A DNA stretch of 51,102 nt. Source: Pseudomonas lactucae. Lineage in GTDB: Bacteria > Pseudomonadota > Gammaproteobacteria > Pseudomonadales > Pseudomonadaceae. Position 1 is the stretch's first letter. Each line of letters opens with the position of its first letter. Position numbers and translations under genes: made by a program. Of this stretch, positions 28,640 to 40,083 are shown one piece after another. The notes under the pieces were generated by a model that had not been told where the DNA came from, made no database searches, and saw only the letters and a list, made by a program, of their open reading frames with translations. The stretch covers positions 1-51,102 of the forward strand of contig NZ_JAFHKI010000048.1 in assembly GCF_016937615.1 (NCBI RefSeq), written 5' to 3'.

Positions 28640-31600
28640 ATGGCGAAGAAACCCAAGGCTGCCACCTTTATCAAAGACCCGCTCTGGTACAAGGACGCGG
28701 TGATCTACCAGGTTCACGTCAAATCCTTTTTCGACTCCAACAATGACGGCATCGGCGACTTTCCCGGGTTGATCGCCAAGCTCGACTACATCGCCGACCT
28801 GGGTGTGAATACCATCTGGCTGTTGCCGTTCTATCCGTCGCCACGTCGCGATGACGGCTATGACATCGCCGAATACCGCGGCGTACATAGCGACTATGGG
28901 ACCCTGGCCGACGCCAAGCGCTTTATCGCCGAAGCCCACAAGCGCGGGCTGCGAGTGATCACCGAACTGGTCATCAACCACACCTCCGACCAGCACCCCT
29001 GGTTCCAGCGTGCGCGCAAGGCCAAGCCTGGTTCGGCGGCACGGGATTTCTACGTGTGGTCCGATGACGACCAGAAATACGACGGCACCCGCATCATTTT
29101 CCTCGACACCGAAAAATCCAACTGGACCTGGGACCCGGTCGCCGGCCAATACTTCTGGCACCGTTTCTATTCCCACCAGCCCGACCTCAATTTCGATAAC
29201 CCGCAGGTCATGAAGGCCGTGCTGTCGGTGATGCGCTACTGGCTGGACATGGGCATCGACGGTCTGCGCCTGGACGCGATTCCTTACCTGATCGAGCGCG
29301 ACGGCACCCACAACGAAAACCTCCCCGAAACCCACGATGTGCTCAAGCAGATCCGTGCCGAGATCGACGCCAACTACCCGGACCGCATGCTGCTCGCCGA
29401 GGCCAACCAATGGCCGGAAGACACGCAAATGTACTTCGGTGACCGCAAGGGCGATGACGGTGACGAATGCCACATGGCCTTCCACTTCCCGTTGATGCCG
29501 CGCATGTACATGGCGCTGGCCCAGGAAGATCGCTTCCCGATCACCGACATCTTGCGCCAGACCCCGGAGATTCCCGCCAACTGCCAGTGGGCGATCTTCC
29601 TGCGCAACCACGATGAACTGACCCTGGAGATGGTCACCGACAAAGAGCGCGACTACCTGTGGAATTACTACGCCGCTGACCGCCGTGCGCGCATCAACCT
29701 GGGGATTCGCCGACGCCTGGCGCCGTTGCTGGAGCGCGACCGCCGCCGCGTGGAACTGCTCAATAGCTTGCTGCTGTCGATGCCGGGCACGCCGACCCTG
29801 TATTACGGTGATGAAATCGGCATGGGCGACAACATCTATCTGGGCGATCGCGACGGCGTGCGCACACCGATGCAGTGGTCGATCGACCGCAACGGCGGCT
29901 TTTCCCGTGCCGATCCGGCCAGCCTGGTGCTGCCGCCGATCATGGACCCGCTCTACGGTTACCAGTCGGTCAACGTCGAGACCCAGACCCAGGACCCGCA
30001 CTCGTTGCTCAACTGGAACCGGCGGATGCTCGCGGTGCGCAAGCAATCCAAGGCATTCGGCAGGGGCAGCTTGAAGATGCTCTCGCCGACCAACCGTCGC
30101 ATCCTGGCCTACACCCGCGAGTACACCGGCGAGGACGGGCACACCGAGATCATCCTGTGCGTGGCCAACGTGTCACGCAGTGCCCAGGCGGCCGAGCTGG
30201 ACCTGTCGGCGTTTGCCGGCATGGTGCCGGTGGAGATGCTCGGCGGTAATGCCTTCCCACCCATTGGCCAGCTGAATTTTTTGCTGACCCTGGCACCGTA
30301 CGGCTTCTACTGGTTTGTGTTGGCGGCGGAAAACCAGATGCCCAGCTGGCATGTGGAACCGGCGCAGAGCATTCCCGACTTCACCACATTGGTATTGAAA
30401 AAACGCATGGAAGAACTGCTCGAAGAACCTTGCCGCACCACCCTGGAGCACACGTCGTTGCCGGCCTGGCTGCCCAAGCGGCGCTGGTTTGCCGGCAAGG
30501 ACACGGCCATCGACAGCGTGCGGATTGTCTACGGCGTACGGTTTGGCGACCCGCAGCATCCGGTCTTGCTCAGCGAGCTGGAGGTGAGCGCCGCCGGGCA
30601 GGTCAGTCGTTATCAGTTGCCGTTCGGCTTCCTGGCTGAAGACCAGTTCACCAGCGCCTTGCCCCAGCAATTGGCCCTGGCCCGCGTGCGGCGTACCCGC
30701 CAGGTCGGGCTGGTGACCGACGCCTTCAGCCTGGAGCACTTCGTTCGCGCGGTGATCCAGGGCCTGCAAGCCGGCACGGTATTGAACTCCAGCGACGGCG
30801 ACCTGCGTTTTGAAGCCACGCCCCATCTGGCCAAGCTGCAACTGAGCGACGAGACGCCCGTGCGCTATTTGTCGGCCGAGCAGTCCAACAGTTCGGTGGT
30901 GGTGGGCGAAAGCCTGGTGCTCAAGTTGATCCGCAAAGTCAGTGCCGGCGTGCATCCGGAGCTTGAGATGAGTGCCTACCTGACCGCCGCCGATTACCCG
31001 AATATCTCGCCGCTGATGGGCGCGGTGATTCGCCACGACGGCGAGGGCGAGGACAACCTGCTGATGATTGCCCAGGGCTATCTCAGCAACCAGGGCGACG
31101 CGTGGAGCTGGACCCAGAACAACCTCGAACGCGCCATTCGCGACGAACTGGCCGAAGCCATCTCCGAGCAGGAGCAGCACTACAACGCCCTCGGCGAGCT
31201 GGCCGACTTTGCCGGCTTGCTCGGCCAGCGCCTGGGTGAAATGCACGGCGTGCTGGGCGCGCCTACCACCGACAAAGCCTTTGAGCCGCAAGTCACCACC
31301 CCCCAGGACACCCAGGCCTGGGCCAAGGATGTGGGCGCGCAGATCGACCGCGCGCTGCAATTGCTCAAGCAGCATCAAAACCAATTGAACCCGGCGGATC
31401 AGGCGCTGGTCAGTGAATTGTTGGCGCAGAAAAAAGCCATCGGTGCTCACGTCCAGGCGTTGGCGAAGGCCACGCTGGGCGGCTTGCGCATCCGCGTTCA
31501 TGGAGACTTGCACCTGGGCCAGGTCCTGGTGGTGAAAGGCGACGCCTACCTGATCGACTTTGAAGGCGAACCGGCGCGGCCGCTGCATGAACGTCGCGGT

Positions 31601-31987
31601 AAGCACAGCCCCTATAAGGACGTGAGTGGCGTACTGCGCTCATTTGATTACGCAGCGGCCATGGCCCTGAATGTGCAGGCAGTGGATCAGTCGCCGCAAG
31701 CGGATGCCGCGCGCAAGCGCGTGACCGATCGCTACCTGAATGAAGCACGCCGAGCATTTATCCAGGCTTATCAAGCCGCTGCGTCTACACTGGCGCATGA
31801 CTGGCAGGATGCCAAGGGCCAGGACGCTGCGCTGACGTTGTTCAGCCTGGAGAAGGCCGCGTACGAAGTGGCCTACGAGGCGGAGAATCGCCCGACCTGG
31901 TTGCCGGTGCCTTTGCAGGGCCTGCACGGCCTGTTGAGCGAACTGTTACCTAAATCCAAGCATGCACGCGGTGGGGAGACGTCATGA
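28640..31987 (+). CDS. treS: Trehalose synthase (maltose alpha-D-glucosyltransferase) fused to maltokinase
   Basis: A 1115-residue bifunctional protein. Residues 1-~550 are a GH13 trehalose synthase with nucleophile Asp212 ([13 protein letters not shown]), acid Glu254 ([11 protein letters not shown]) and Asp325 ([12 protein letters not shown]). Residues ~560-1110 are a maltokinase (Pep2/Mak) with an aminoglycoside-phosphotransferase-like catalytic loop HGDLHLGQ (His954-Asp956) and LIDFEGEP as the metal-binding Asp motif. The protein interconverts trehalose and maltose and phosphorylates maltose to maltose 1-phosphate for GlgE. CAGGAG precedes the ATG. The stop overlaps the glgB start as ATGA. 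The TreS-Mak fusion is common in Pseudomonas. Confidence 0.95.
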   Translation: MAKKPKAATFIKDPLWYKDAVIYQVHVKSFFDSNNDGIGDFPGLIAKLDYIADLGVNTIWLLPFYPSPRRDDGYDIAEYRGVHSDYGTLADAKRFIAEAHKRGLRVITELVINHTSDQHPWFQRARKAKPGSAARDFYVWSDDDQKYDGTRIIFLDTEKSNWTWDPVAGQYFWHRFYSHQPDLNFDNPQVMKAVLSVMRYWLDMGIDGLRLDAIPYLIERDGTHNENLPETHDVLKQIRAEIDANYPDRMLLAEANQWPEDTQMYFGDRKGDDGDECHMAFHFPLMPRMYMALAQEDRFPITDILRQTPEIPANCQWAIFLRNHDELTLEMVTDKERDYLWNYYAADRRARINLGIRRRLAPLLERDRRRVELLNSLLLSMPGTPTLYYGDEIGMGDNIYLGDRDGVRTPMQWSIDRNGGFSRADPASLVLPPIMDPLYGYQSVNVETQTQDPHSLLNWNRRMLAVRKQSKAFGRGSLKMLSPTNRRILAYTREYTGEDGHTEIILCVANVSRSAQAAELDLSAFAGMVPVEMLGGNAFPPIGQLNFLLTLAPYGFYWFVLAAENQMPSWHVEPAQSIPDFTTLVLKKRMEELLEEPCRTTLEHTSLPAWLPKRRWFAGKDTAIDSVRIVYGVRFGDPQHPVLLSELEVSAAGQVSRYQLPFGFLAEDQFTSALPQQLALARVRRTRQVGLVTDAFSLEHFVRAVIQGLQAGTVLNSSDGDLRFEATPHLAKLQLSDETPVRYLSAEQSNSSVVVGESLVLKLIRKVSAGVHPELEMSAYLTAADYPNISPLMGAVIRHDGEGEDNLLMIAQGYLSNQGDAWSWTQNNLERAIRDELAEAISEQEQHYNALGELADFAGLLGQRLGEMHGVLGAPTTDKAFEPQVTTPQDTQAWAKDVGAQIDRALQLLKQHQNQLNPADQALVSELLAQKKAIGAHVQALAKATLGGLRIRVHGDLHLGQVLVVKGDAYLIDFEGEPARPLHERRGKHSPYKDVSGVLRSFDYAAAMALNVQAVDQSPQADAARKRVTDRYLNEARRAFIQAYQAAASTLAHDWQDAKGQDAALTLFSLEKAAYEVAYEAENRPTWLPVPLQGLHGLLSELLPKSKHARGGETS

Positions 31988-34221
31988 GTTTTACGCATAA
32001 AGAACCGCTGCAGCCCAAGTTGACTGCAATGCCGGCGTCCAAGGACGTCGAAGCGCTGGTGCGCGCCGAGCACCACGACCCGTTTTCGATCCTCGGGCCG
32101 CACGACGACGAGCAGGGCGGGCAGTTCATCCGCGCGTTCCTGCCGGAAGCCTTGAGTGTCCAGGTACTTGAGCGCGACAGCGGCGAGCCTTTCGGCAGCC
32201 TTGAGGCGACTCAGGTACCGGGCTTGTTTGTCGGGCATTTCAGTACGCGTCAAGCGTATTTGCTGAAGATCCAGTGGGCCGGCGGCGAGCAAATCACCGA
32301 AGACCCCTACAGTTTCAGCCAGCTGTTGCTGGGCGAGATGGACCTGTACCTGTTTGCCGAAGGCAATCACCGTGACTTGGGCAGTTGCCTGGGCGCGCAG
32401 GTGACCAGCGTCGACGGCGTGCAAGGCGTACGTTTTGCGGTATGGGCGCCGAACGCGCGGCGTGTGTCGGTAGTGGGCGACTTCAATATCTGGGACGGTC
32501 GCCGACATCCGATGCGCTTGCGCCACCCTTCGGGGGTGTGGGAAATCTTTATCCCGCGCCTGCAACCGGGCGCGGCGTACAAGTACGAAATACTCAGTGC
32601 CCACGGGATTCTGCCACTCAAGGCCGACCCGATGGCGCTGGCTACCCAGCTGCCGCCGGACACCGCCTCGAAAGTCGCCGCGCCGCTGCAGGTCGACTGG
32701 CAGGACCATGAATGGATGCAATCACGCGGCGATAAGCAGAAATCGACGGCACCGCTGTCGATCTACGAATTGCACGTCGGCTCCTGGCAGTGCGAGCTGG
32801 ACGAGGCCGGTGAGGTCGCTCGCCACTATGGCTGGCGCGAACTGGCCGAGCGGCTGATTCCCTATGTGCAGCAATTGGGCTTCACCCATATCGAATTGAT
32901 GCCGATCATGGAGCACCCGTTTGGTGGCTCGTGGGGCTATCAAGCCTTGTCGCAGTTCGCTCCCAGCGCGCGCTTTGGCTCGCCGGAAGATTTCGCCTAC
33001 TTCGTTAACGCCTGTCATCAGGCCGATATCGGCGTGATTCTTGACTGGGTGCCGGCGCATTTCCCCACCGATACCCACGGCCTGGCGCAGTTCGACGGCA
33101 CTGCGCTGTACGAATACGCCAACCCGCTGGAAGGCTTCCATCAGGACTGGGACACCCTGATCTACAACCTGGGCCGCACCGAAGTGCACGGCTTCATGCT
33201 GGCCTCGGCGTTGCACTGGCTCAAGCATTTCCATGTCGACGGCCTGCGCGTGGATGCAGTGGCCTCGATGCTGTACCGCGACTATTCGCGCAAGGCCGGC
33301 GAATGGGTGCCCAACCGCCACGGCGGGCGCGAGAACCTGGAAGCCATCGACTTCCTGCGCCACCTCAATGACGTGGTGGCCCTGGAAGCGCCGGGCGCGT
33401 TGGTGATCGCCGAGGAATCCACCGCCTGGCCTGGCGTCAGCCAGCCTACCCAACAGGGCGGCCTGGGTTTCAACTACAAATGGAACATGGGCTGGATGCA
33501 CGATTCGTTGCACTACATCCAGCAAGATCCGGTGTACCGCGCCCATCACCATAATGAGCTGAGCTTCGGCCTGGTGTATGCCTGGTCCGAGCGTTTTATC
33601 CTGCCGATTTCCCACGATGAAGTGGTGCACGGCAAGCATTCGCTGATCGACAAGATGCCCGGCGACCGTTGGCAGAAGTTTGCCAACCTGCGTGCCTATC
33701 TGACGTTCATGTGGATGCATCCCGGCAAAAAGCTGCTGTTCATGGGCTGCGAGTTCGGCCAGTGGCGCGAATGGAATCACGACCAGCAGCTGGATTGGTA
33801 CCTGTTGCAGTACCAGGAGCACCAGGGTGTGCAAAAACTGGTGGGCGACCTGAACCGGCTCTACCGCGAAGAACCCGCGTTGCACGAACAGGACGACGCG
33901 CCCCAGGGGTTCCAGTGGCTGATCGGCGATGACGCGATCAACAGCGTCTACGCCTGGCTGCGCTGGAGCAAGGACGGCAAACCGGTGCTGGTGGTGGCCA
34001 ACTTCACCCCGGTACCGCGTGAAGCCTACGCCGTGGGGGTGCCGTTTGCCGGGCGCTGGAGCGAGGTGATCAACAGTGATGCGGACACCTATGCCGGCTC
34101 CAATTTCGGCAACGGTGGTGAAGTGTTCACCCAGGATGAGCCGCGCCACGGTCAGCCGGTGTCGTTGTCGCTGAATTTGCCGCCGTTGGGGGTGCTGATT
34201 CTGCGACCCGAAGCGCGTTAA
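31984..34221 (+). CDS. glgB: 1,4-alpha-glucan branching enzyme
   Basis: A 745-residue GH13 branching enzyme with a long N-terminus: two carbohydrate-binding-like beta domains (residues 25-130 and 145-240) before the barrel. The nucleophile is Asp424 in [15 protein letters not shown] and the acid Glu477 in [25 protein letters not shown] and GSWGYQ are present. It introduces alpha-1,6 branches into the glucan made by GlgE. It is coupled to treS through ATGA. No glgA, glgC or glgX is in this window, consistent with glucan made by the GlgE route. Confidence 0.95.
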   Translation: MSFTHKEPLQPKLTAMPASKDVEALVRAEHHDPFSILGPHDDEQGGQFIRAFLPEALSVQVLERDSGEPFGSLEATQVPGLFVGHFSTRQAYLLKIQWAGGEQITEDPYSFSQLLLGEMDLYLFAEGNHRDLGSCLGAQVTSVDGVQGVRFAVWAPNARRVSVVGDFNIWDGRRHPMRLRHPSGVWEIFIPRLQPGAAYKYEILSAHGILPLKADPMALATQLPPDTASKVAAPLQVDWQDHEWMQSRGDKQKSTAPLSIYELHVGSWQCELDEAGEVARHYGWRELAERLIPYVQQLGFTHIELMPIMEHPFGGSWGYQALSQFAPSARFGSPEDFAYFVNACHQADIGVILDWVPAHFPTDTHGLAQFDGTALYEYANPLEGFHQDWDTLIYNLGRTEVHGFMLASALHWLKHFHVDGLRVDAVASMLYRDYSRKAGEWVPNRHGGRENLEAIDFLRHLNDVVALEAPGALVIAEESTAWPGVSQPTQQGGLGFNYKWNMGWMHDSLHYIQQDPVYRAHHHNELSFGLVYAWSERFILPISHDEVVHGKHSLIDKMPGDRWQKFANLRAYLTFMWMHPGKKLLFMGCEFGQWREWNHDQQLDWYLLQYQEHQGVQKLVGDLNRLYREEPALHEQDDAPQGFQWLIGDDAINSVYAWLRWSKDGKPVLVVANFTPVPREAYAVGVPFAGRWSEVINSDADTYAGSNFGNGGEVFTQDEPRHGQPVSLSLNLPPLGVLILRPEAR

Positions 34222-34311
34222 CGGCTCTACCGTGAGGGATTCGGTTGTCCACGGTGCTGGCAGGGTGCCACAATGGCGCCTTTGTCGTGGCAGTCGGATC
34301 AGGCGGATTTC

Positions 34312-35439
34312 ATGAATGGCCTTGGGCGTGAGCAGGACCAGGATTGCTTTATAGAAGAGCAAGTGCGGACCGACCGTCTGCACCAGCTGTTCCGGCAGTC
34401 GTTTGCGGCCATTTTCGGCAGTTACATGGCCGCCGCCATGCTGTGTTGGCTGTGCTGGGACCGCTTCGACCACAGCGTCATGCTGGTCTGGCTGGTGCTG
34501 CTGGCGGCGTCTTCGCTGTTGCGGATCAAGATGTTCGTGGACTGGTTTCGCTGCCCCAACAGTGAACGTACCCCCGACCGCTGGGAGCGCCGCTACTGGA
34601 TCACGCTGACGCTCTCGGCGGGTATCTGGGGCCTTGGTGCGTTTGCGGTGATGCCCACCGACGACCGTTTATCCCAGGTACTGGTGATGTTGTTCACCGT
34701 GGGCATGTCGGTGAGCGCGGTCTCGTGTTATTCGGCCTATCGCTGCATGACGCTGGCGTCCATCGCCCTGGTATTGCTGCCCTGTACGCTGTGGCTGCTG
34801 TTTCAGCCATCGCCGATGCAGGTGGGGGTGGCAATTGCGGTATTGGTGTTCAGTACCTTTGTGGTCAGCGCTACCCGCAAATTGTCCGATGCCCTGGAAA
34901 AAGCCTTTCGCCTGACCCGGCAAATGGAACATGCCCACAACATCTCGACCCGTGCCGCACAAACCGACGAGCTGACCGGCCTGATGAATCGCCGCGCGTT
35001 TTTCGAACATGCCCAGTTGTTATACGCACAGTGCCGCCATCACCAGCAACCGCTGTGTGCGTTGATGATGGACATGGACCATTTCAAGCAGATCAACGAC
35101 ACCTACGGCCATCAGGCCGGCGATCAAGTGTTGCGCCAGATTGGCGGGGTGATCAGCGCATCGTTTCGTAAGGCTGACATATATGGGCGATTGGGCGGCG
35201 AAGAGTTTGCCGTCCTGTTGCCCAACACTACGTTGGAAACCGCGCGAGAAATTGCGGAACAACTGATCAAGGCCATCTCCAGCCTGGTCTCCGACCCGGT
35301 GCACGGGCTGAGCGCCAGCCTCGGCGTGGCTTTCACCGATGCGGTGGATCAGGACCTGCACGGTTTGATGAACACGGCTGACAAAGCGCTGTACCGGGCC
35401 AAGGCCCAGGGCCGCAACCAGGTCGCGGTGGCGGAGTAG
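34312..35439 (+). CDS. Membrane-bound diguanylate cyclase
   Basis: About 375 residues from the ATG at 34312; an ATG at 34273 would add 13. Roughly six hydrophobic segments occupy residues 30-190 as a membrane sensor region. A short helix then leads into a GGDEF domain (DELTGLMNRRAFF, then GGEEF at residue 295). An inhibitory RxxD site (RKAD) lies five residues before GGEEF, so product inhibition by c-di-GMP is expected. It makes c-di-GMP from two GTP. The gene lies 90 bases after glgB on the same strand and may be read through from it, but no functional link is evident. Confidence 0.88.
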   Translation: MNGLGREQDQDCFIEEQVRTDRLHQLFRQSFAAIFGSYMAAAMLCWLCWDRFDHSVMLVWLVLLAASSLLRIKMFVDWFRCPNSERTPDRWERRYWITLTLSAGIWGLGAFAVMPTDDRLSQVLVMLFTVGMSVSAVSCYSAYRCMTLASIALVLLPCTLWLLFQPSPMQVGVAIAVLVFSTFVVSATRKLSDALEKAFRLTRQMEHAHNISTRAAQTDELTGLMNRRAFFEHAQLLYAQCRHHQQPLCALMMDMDHFKQINDTYGHQAGDQVLRQIGGVISASFRKADIYGRLGGEEFAVLLPNTTLETAREIAEQLIKAISSLVSDPVHGLSASLGVAFTDAVDQDLHGLMNTADKALYRAKAQGRNQVAVAE

Positions 35440-35466
35440 CAGCAAACTGGGCCACGATAGGGGTAC

Positions 35467-37652
35467 TCAATCCTTGAGCATGGCCTTGATCAACACCCGC
35501 GAAACCTGCTCGGCGGAGTAGGGCTTGGCAAGAAACTCGAACCCTTCGTAGCCGCTGTCCGCCAGCTCGTCACTGTAGCCCGAGGTGAGCACCACGGGTA
35601 AATCCGCGCGGCGCTGGCGCAGCTGCCTGGCCATGGCCACGCCGTGATGCCGGGCATCACCACGTCCGAGAAAATCACATCGAACGCCATGGCGTCCTGG
35701 CCCGCGAGGGTCAGTGCCTGCTCGGCATCGGTGGCCCAGGTGGTCTGGTAGCCCAGGTCTTGCAGGATCTGGCTGGCAAACCGTCCGACTTCGAGGTTGT
35801 CCTCCACGATCAATACATGGCACTGGGCAGTGTCATGGGCCGGGACGGGGCTTTCCTGGGCGCTGTGCTGCGCGCAGGTCTGGGCCTCGACCTGCGGCAG
35901 GTACAAGGTGAACACGCTGCCCTGGCCGAGGGTGCTGGCCACGTCGATGTTGCCCCCGGATTGCTTGGCAAACCCGAACACCTGAGACAAGCCCAAGCCC
36001 GTGCCTTTACCCACGGCCTTGGTGGTAAAGAACGGCTCGAAAATCCGCTCGGCGGTTTCGGGCGCAATGCCCGGGCCGGTATCGGCCAGGGAGATGGCGA
36101 TATGCGGCTGGCGTGACCCGGCGTCGCCACGGATGCCGGGCAGCGGCTGTTCGCCGGCAACCCGCAGCGTCAGCGTGCCCTGGCCACCCATCGCGTCGCG
36201 GGCATTGAGGGCGATGTTGATCAGTGCGGTTTCAAACTGGCTGGAGTCGACCCGTGCGAAGCAGGCGTGCGGCGGCAACTCGACCAGTACCCGAATACGC
36301 GCCCCGGTGACGCTTTCGAGCATCTCGCCGATATTCTGTACACGCTGGCCCACATCGAAAACTTCGGGGTTCAGGGGTTGGCGGCGGGCAAAGGCGAGCA
36401 GTTGGCTGGTCAACTTGCTGGCCCGCTCCACGGTGTCGGACACCGCGCTCATATAGCGCTGGCGGCGTTCTTCCGGCAGGCCCGGCTGGCGTAGAAAATC
36501 CACCGATGAGCGAATGATCGTCAGCAGGTTGTTGAAGTCGTGGGCCACGCCTCCGGTCAACTGGCCGATGGCTTCGAGCTTTTGCGACTGGCGCAGCGCG
36601 GCTTCGGCCTGGGCCAGCGCCACGGTGCGCTCTTCCACGCGCTGTTCCAGGGTCCTGTTCAGTTCGGCATAGGCGGCCAGGCCCTGGCGCACGTCGGCAT
36701 CGGCGCGTACCCGCTCGATATGCGCCCAGGAACGCTCGGTGACCTCGCGCAACAAGGCCAGGTCGTAGGGCGACCAGGTGCGGGGTGATTTGTCATGCAC
36801 GGCCATCAAGGCTGTCAGGCGACCGTTCTTGATCAGCGGCATGCAGAGGGTGGCGCTGACGCCCAGGGCCTGGAAACTGGCGGACTCCGCGACGGGTAAT
36901 TCGCGCAGGTTATCGTGGATCACCAGCGGTTCGCCGGCCCGCAGGCAGGTGACGGCGCGCTCACCAAACGCGGCCAGGCTGTAGCGCCCGATAATGCTCG
37001 GCGAGCCCGGCGTGGTCCAATTGCCGCGAATGGTGAAACCGTCTTCGTCGGCGTCCATGTCGGCATAGGCGCAATTGCTCACTTGCAGGTGTTCGGTCAG
37101 CAGTCGGGTCGTGCTGGTCATCACCGCCTCGGCATCGGCGGCATTGACCACGGCGTTACCGATGGCATCCAGCACCGCCAGGCGCCGCGTGAGGAGTACC
37201 GTGGCGGTGGTTTCGGTGACGGTATCCAGCAGGCCGACCACGTTGCCCCGGGGGTCGCGGATCGGGCTGTAGCAGAAGGTGAAGTACGCCTGCTCACACG
37301 CCTGGCCGCGATCGATCACCAGCGGGAAGTTTTCGATATAGGTGGCGTGGCCCTGGAAGGCGGCGTCGGAAATGGGGCGGATGTCGTTCCACACCTCACT
37401 CCATATTTCGCTGAACGGACGGCCCAGCGCATAGGGTTTATTACCCAGGATCGGGATAAACGCGTCGTTGTACAGCGTGATCAACTGCGGGCCCCAGACG
37501 ATCGCCTGGGGGAAGCTCGACGCAAAACACAGTGCCACGGTGGTCTTGAGCACATCCGGCCATTGCTCCGGCGGCCCCAGGGGCGTACTCGTCCAATCAT
37601 GCTGACGCACACGCTCAGCCATGTCGCTGCTGCATTGCAGCCAATTCGTCAT
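35467..37652 (-). pseudogene. Hybrid sensor histidine kinase (PAS-GAF-HisKA-HATPase-REC), frame broken in the receiver
   Basis: A 728-residue cytoplasmic hybrid kinase after restoring one G near 35642. The order is PAS-like (20-150), GAF (155-310), coiled coil (325-355: [20 protein letters not shown]), HisKA with His371 in [11 protein letters not shown], HATPase with N box and [17 protein letters not shown], and a receiver from ~610. The phospho-acceptor Asp663 (VIFSDVVMPG) lies just before the break. The other frame supplies GVAMARQLRQRRADLPVVL, TSGYSDE and the conserved Lys in AKPYS. AGGTG precedes the ATG. No membrane segment. The cognate partner is unknown. Confidence 0.82.
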
Positions 37653-37821
37653 TGGGAGAACACCTTTAACCAGAGTCTACTGTGCGCCTTCTGTGTCTGG
37701 CGCAAAGCTACAGACCTGCCTGAACGCTGCCAGTTCAGCGCGATTATCGGCTGGATGGCAATTTGATGCTTCCTTGAATTGAGCAGGCCAGGCGCCGTGA
37801 GGTCGGGCGCCCGGCCAATGC

Positions 37822-38673
37822 TCATTGCGTGCCGAATAAACCGGTCCAGTAGATGCCCGCGTCACTCTTCGGGTCCATGGCATAGGCGGCGCCCAGTTCG
37901 CGAAACTGCGGGTTCATCAGGTTGGCGCAATGACCGGGGCTGGCGAGCCAACCGTCGACCACCTTGCGTGGGGTGTCCAGGCCGGCGGCGATGTTCTCGC
38001 CGATGTTCTTCGCGATGTACCCGGCCAACTCGGCGCGGTCGCCAGGGGTACGGCCATCGTGGTCCAGGTGGTCGAAGAAATTGCCGTTGGCCATGTTACG
38101 CGTGTGGCTGTTGGCGGCGCTGGCCAGGGTGTCGTTCCACGACAGCGGGGTGGTCGCGGTGAAGGGCTGCGGCCCGCATTGGCGGGGTTGGCTGCGGGCG
38201 GTATTGATCAGGTCGAGGAGTTTACGGCCTTCGGTCTGCCAGTCGCCCAGTCCGCTGGACAGCAGCGGGCGCGCCAGCACGATGCGCCAGTCCTGGCCAC
38301 TGTTGCTCACGCCGATATCGACGAATTGCGGGTCGAGCACCACCCGGCAGAAGCTTTCGCGCACTGCTTTCATCGCCGCCTGGGCATCCCTGGGCCCGGA
38401 CAGGCTGATGGCCTGCACATTCACCATCGGGTAGGCCGCGCGGGCCAGGGCCTGCTGCAAATCGCCGACGTTATTGGCCGGCAGCACCAGGCGCGTGTCG
38501 GCGGCCAGGGGTGGCAGCTCCTGGGAACCCTGGTCGCCGCAGCGTTGCACCTGGCTGCGGTATTGGTTGATCTGTTGTACCAACTGACTTTCTTCATTCG
38601 CCATCGCGCTGGCGCAGAACACCGTACTGGCGGCCAGCGTCGTAAGACCCATCATCAATGACAGAACGCGCAT
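37822..38673 (-). CDS. Secreted CAP-domain (SCP/PR-1-like) protein
   Basis: A 283-residue exported protein. The signal peptide is MRVLSLMMGLTTLAASTVFC, ending ASAMA near residue 25. A non-conserved region (30-150) precedes a CAP domain at ~150-283: LLDLINTARSQPRQCG, WNDTLASAANSHTRNMANGN, FFDHLDHDGRTPGDRA, GENIAAG, VVDGWLASPGHCANLM. The His pair typical of CAP metal sites is present (HTRNMA, GHCANLM). The bacterial role is unclear; some CAP proteins act on membranes or matrix. AAGGG precedes the ATG. It probably resides in the periplasm or outside. Confidence 0.82.
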   Translation of the reverse strand: MRVLSLMMGLTTLAASTVFCASAMANEESQLVQQINQYRSQVQRCGDQGSQELPPLAADTRLVLPANNVGDLQQALARAAYPMVNVQAISLSGPRDAQAAMKAVRESFCRVVLDPQFVDIGVSNSGQDWRIVLARPLLSSGLGDWQTEGRKLLDLINTARSQPRQCGPQPFTATTPLSWNDTLASAANSHTRNMANGNFFDHLDHDGRTPGDRAELAGYIAKNIGENIAAGLDTPRKVVDGWLASPGHCANLMNPQFRELGAAYAMDPKSDAGIYWTGLFGTQ

Positions 38674-38754
38674 GGACGTTACCCTTGAGCTTGAAAGTGC
38701 TCATGATGCGCGATGTAACCCGGTCTGGCGCAACGCCTTTTTTGTTTTTTTGCC

Positions 38755-39969
38755 TCAACGGGTGTTCTGCGCGCCGTTCACGCCACGGTTTTGGCCCCAT
38801 GCCAGCGCACTGGCGAGCATGATCAGGCACAGCGCCGCGGCGAAGGTTGTGTGCAGGCCATTAGCCACGGATTGCGGCGCGGCGTGGATGACGTCGGGGG
38901 TTACCCAGGCGAACACCGCGCCCAGGGCCGATGCGCCGAGAATCAGGCCGAGGTTGCGCGACAAGTTCAGCAGGCCGGAAACCGTGCCGCGCCGGCTCGC
39001 CTCGACCTCACTCATCACCGCTGTGTTATTGGCGGCCTGGAACAGGCTGTATCCCGTCGTCAGGACCATCAGCGCGCCCAGATAGACGATCAACCCCGAG
39101 GCCAGCGACAGCAGCAGGGCGCCACACAGCAGAATGCCCAGCCCGGCACGGGTCATGCGTTGGCTTCCAAGGCGGTCGGTGAGGCGGCCGGCGGGCACAC
39201 CGGTGAGCGCGGCGACACACGGGCCGACGGCCATCGCCAGGCCCATCCATTCGGGCGACAAGCCCAGGCCGCGTGACAGATAAAACGGCCCGACCACAAA
39301 GGTGGCCATGATCACGGCGGCGACCAACGTGCTCATTGCCAGGCCTTTGCGTAGCGATGCGTCCTTGAGTGGCGACCAAAGACTCACCGAGCCGGCCGCC
39401 TGCAGGTAGTGTCGATCCGCTGGCAAGGCGCGCCAGGCCAGCACCACCGCCAGCAACCCCAGCGGCACTCCGGCCAGGAATAACGCGCGCCAGCCCCATA
39501 GACTGAGCAACAGGCCGCCCGCGCTGGGCCCCATGGCGGTGCCGACGGCCGACATCGTGCCGAGCAAGCCCATGACCCGGCCGATGCGTGCCTTGGTGAC
39601 GGTATCGGCGACCAGGCCCAGGGTCATGGCCATCATGATTGCGGCACCCAGGCCTTGCAGGGTGCGCGCGGCGATCAGCGTATTAAGTGACGGCGCGCTG
39701 CCGCACAGCCAGCATGCCAGCGTGAACAGCAGCAACCCGCCGAGCAACAGCCGACGACGTCCCAGGCGATCACCCAGATTACCCGCGCTGACGATCACCG
39801 CCGTAATCGCCAGCAGGTAGGCCAGCACCACCCACTGCACCGCCTGAAAGGATGCGGCGAACGCCAGCGCCAGGCTGGGCAAGCCGACATTGGCAATACT
39901 GGTGCCGAGGGACGCCAGCAACATGGACAGCGACAGGCAGACGAGGCTGCCGCGTGGGGAGGAGGGCAT
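38755..39969 (-). CDS. MFS transporter, drug:proton antiporter type
   Basis: A 404-residue permease with about 12 transmembrane segments. Motif A lies between TM2 and TM3 (GDRLGRRRLLLGG), with an LG-x(2)-TSIANVGLPSLA start typical of DHA2-like drug exporters, and a motif C-like GTAMGPSAGGLLL in TM5. AAGGAA precedes the ATG. It is divergent from a LysR gene 114 bases away, which likely controls it. Substrate unknown. Confidence 0.85.
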   Translation of the reverse strand: MPSSPRGSLVCLSLSMLLASLGTSIANVGLPSLALAFAASFQAVQWVVLAYLLAITAVIVSAGNLGDRLGRRRLLLGGLLLFTLACWLCGSAPSLNTLIAARTLQGLGAAIMMAMTLGLVADTVTKARIGRVMGLLGTMSAVGTAMGPSAGGLLLSLWGWRALFLAGVPLGLLAVVLAWRALPADRHYLQAAGSVSLWSPLKDASLRKGLAMSTLVAAVIMATFVVGPFYLSRGLGLSPEWMGLAMAVGPCVAALTGVPAGRLTDRLGSQRMTRAGLGILLCGALLLSLASGLIVYLGALMVLTTGYSLFQAANNTAVMSEVEASRRGTVSGLLNLSRNLGLILGASALGAVFAWVTPDVIHAAPQSVANGLHTTFAAALCLIMLASALAWGQNRGVNGAQNTR

Positions 39970-40083
39970 GGGGGATTCCTTGGGTGAATGCGACTGTTAC
40001 AACGCTACGGCGTGGCCTAACATGGCGCAAGGCGCATGGGTTGCACTCAATACCTGCATAAGACGCCTGCCAAGGAGCTACCG
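39970..40083. promoter_or_regulatory. Divergent promoter region of the MFS and LysR genes
   Basis: The 114 bases between the two starts must hold both promoters and the expected LysR binding site. GGCGCAAGGCGC (40024-40036) and nearby repeats are visible, but I could not single out one T-N11-A box. AAGGAG at 40073-40078 is the ribosome binding site that fixes the LysR start. Confidence 0.4.

Noticed and set aside
28100..30142. Minus-strand ORF of 680 codons opposite glgE/treS
   Set aside because: Antisense of two enzymes with intact catalytic residues; no domain seen.
32722..34473. Minus-strand ORF of 583 codons opposite glgB
   Set aside because: Antisense frame of an intact branching enzyme.
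38727..38752. GGCG-CAA-CGCC followed by T6-G-T7 as a plus-strand terminator
   Set aside because: No plus-strand gene precedes it; both neighbours are on the minus strand and the stem is only four base pairs.
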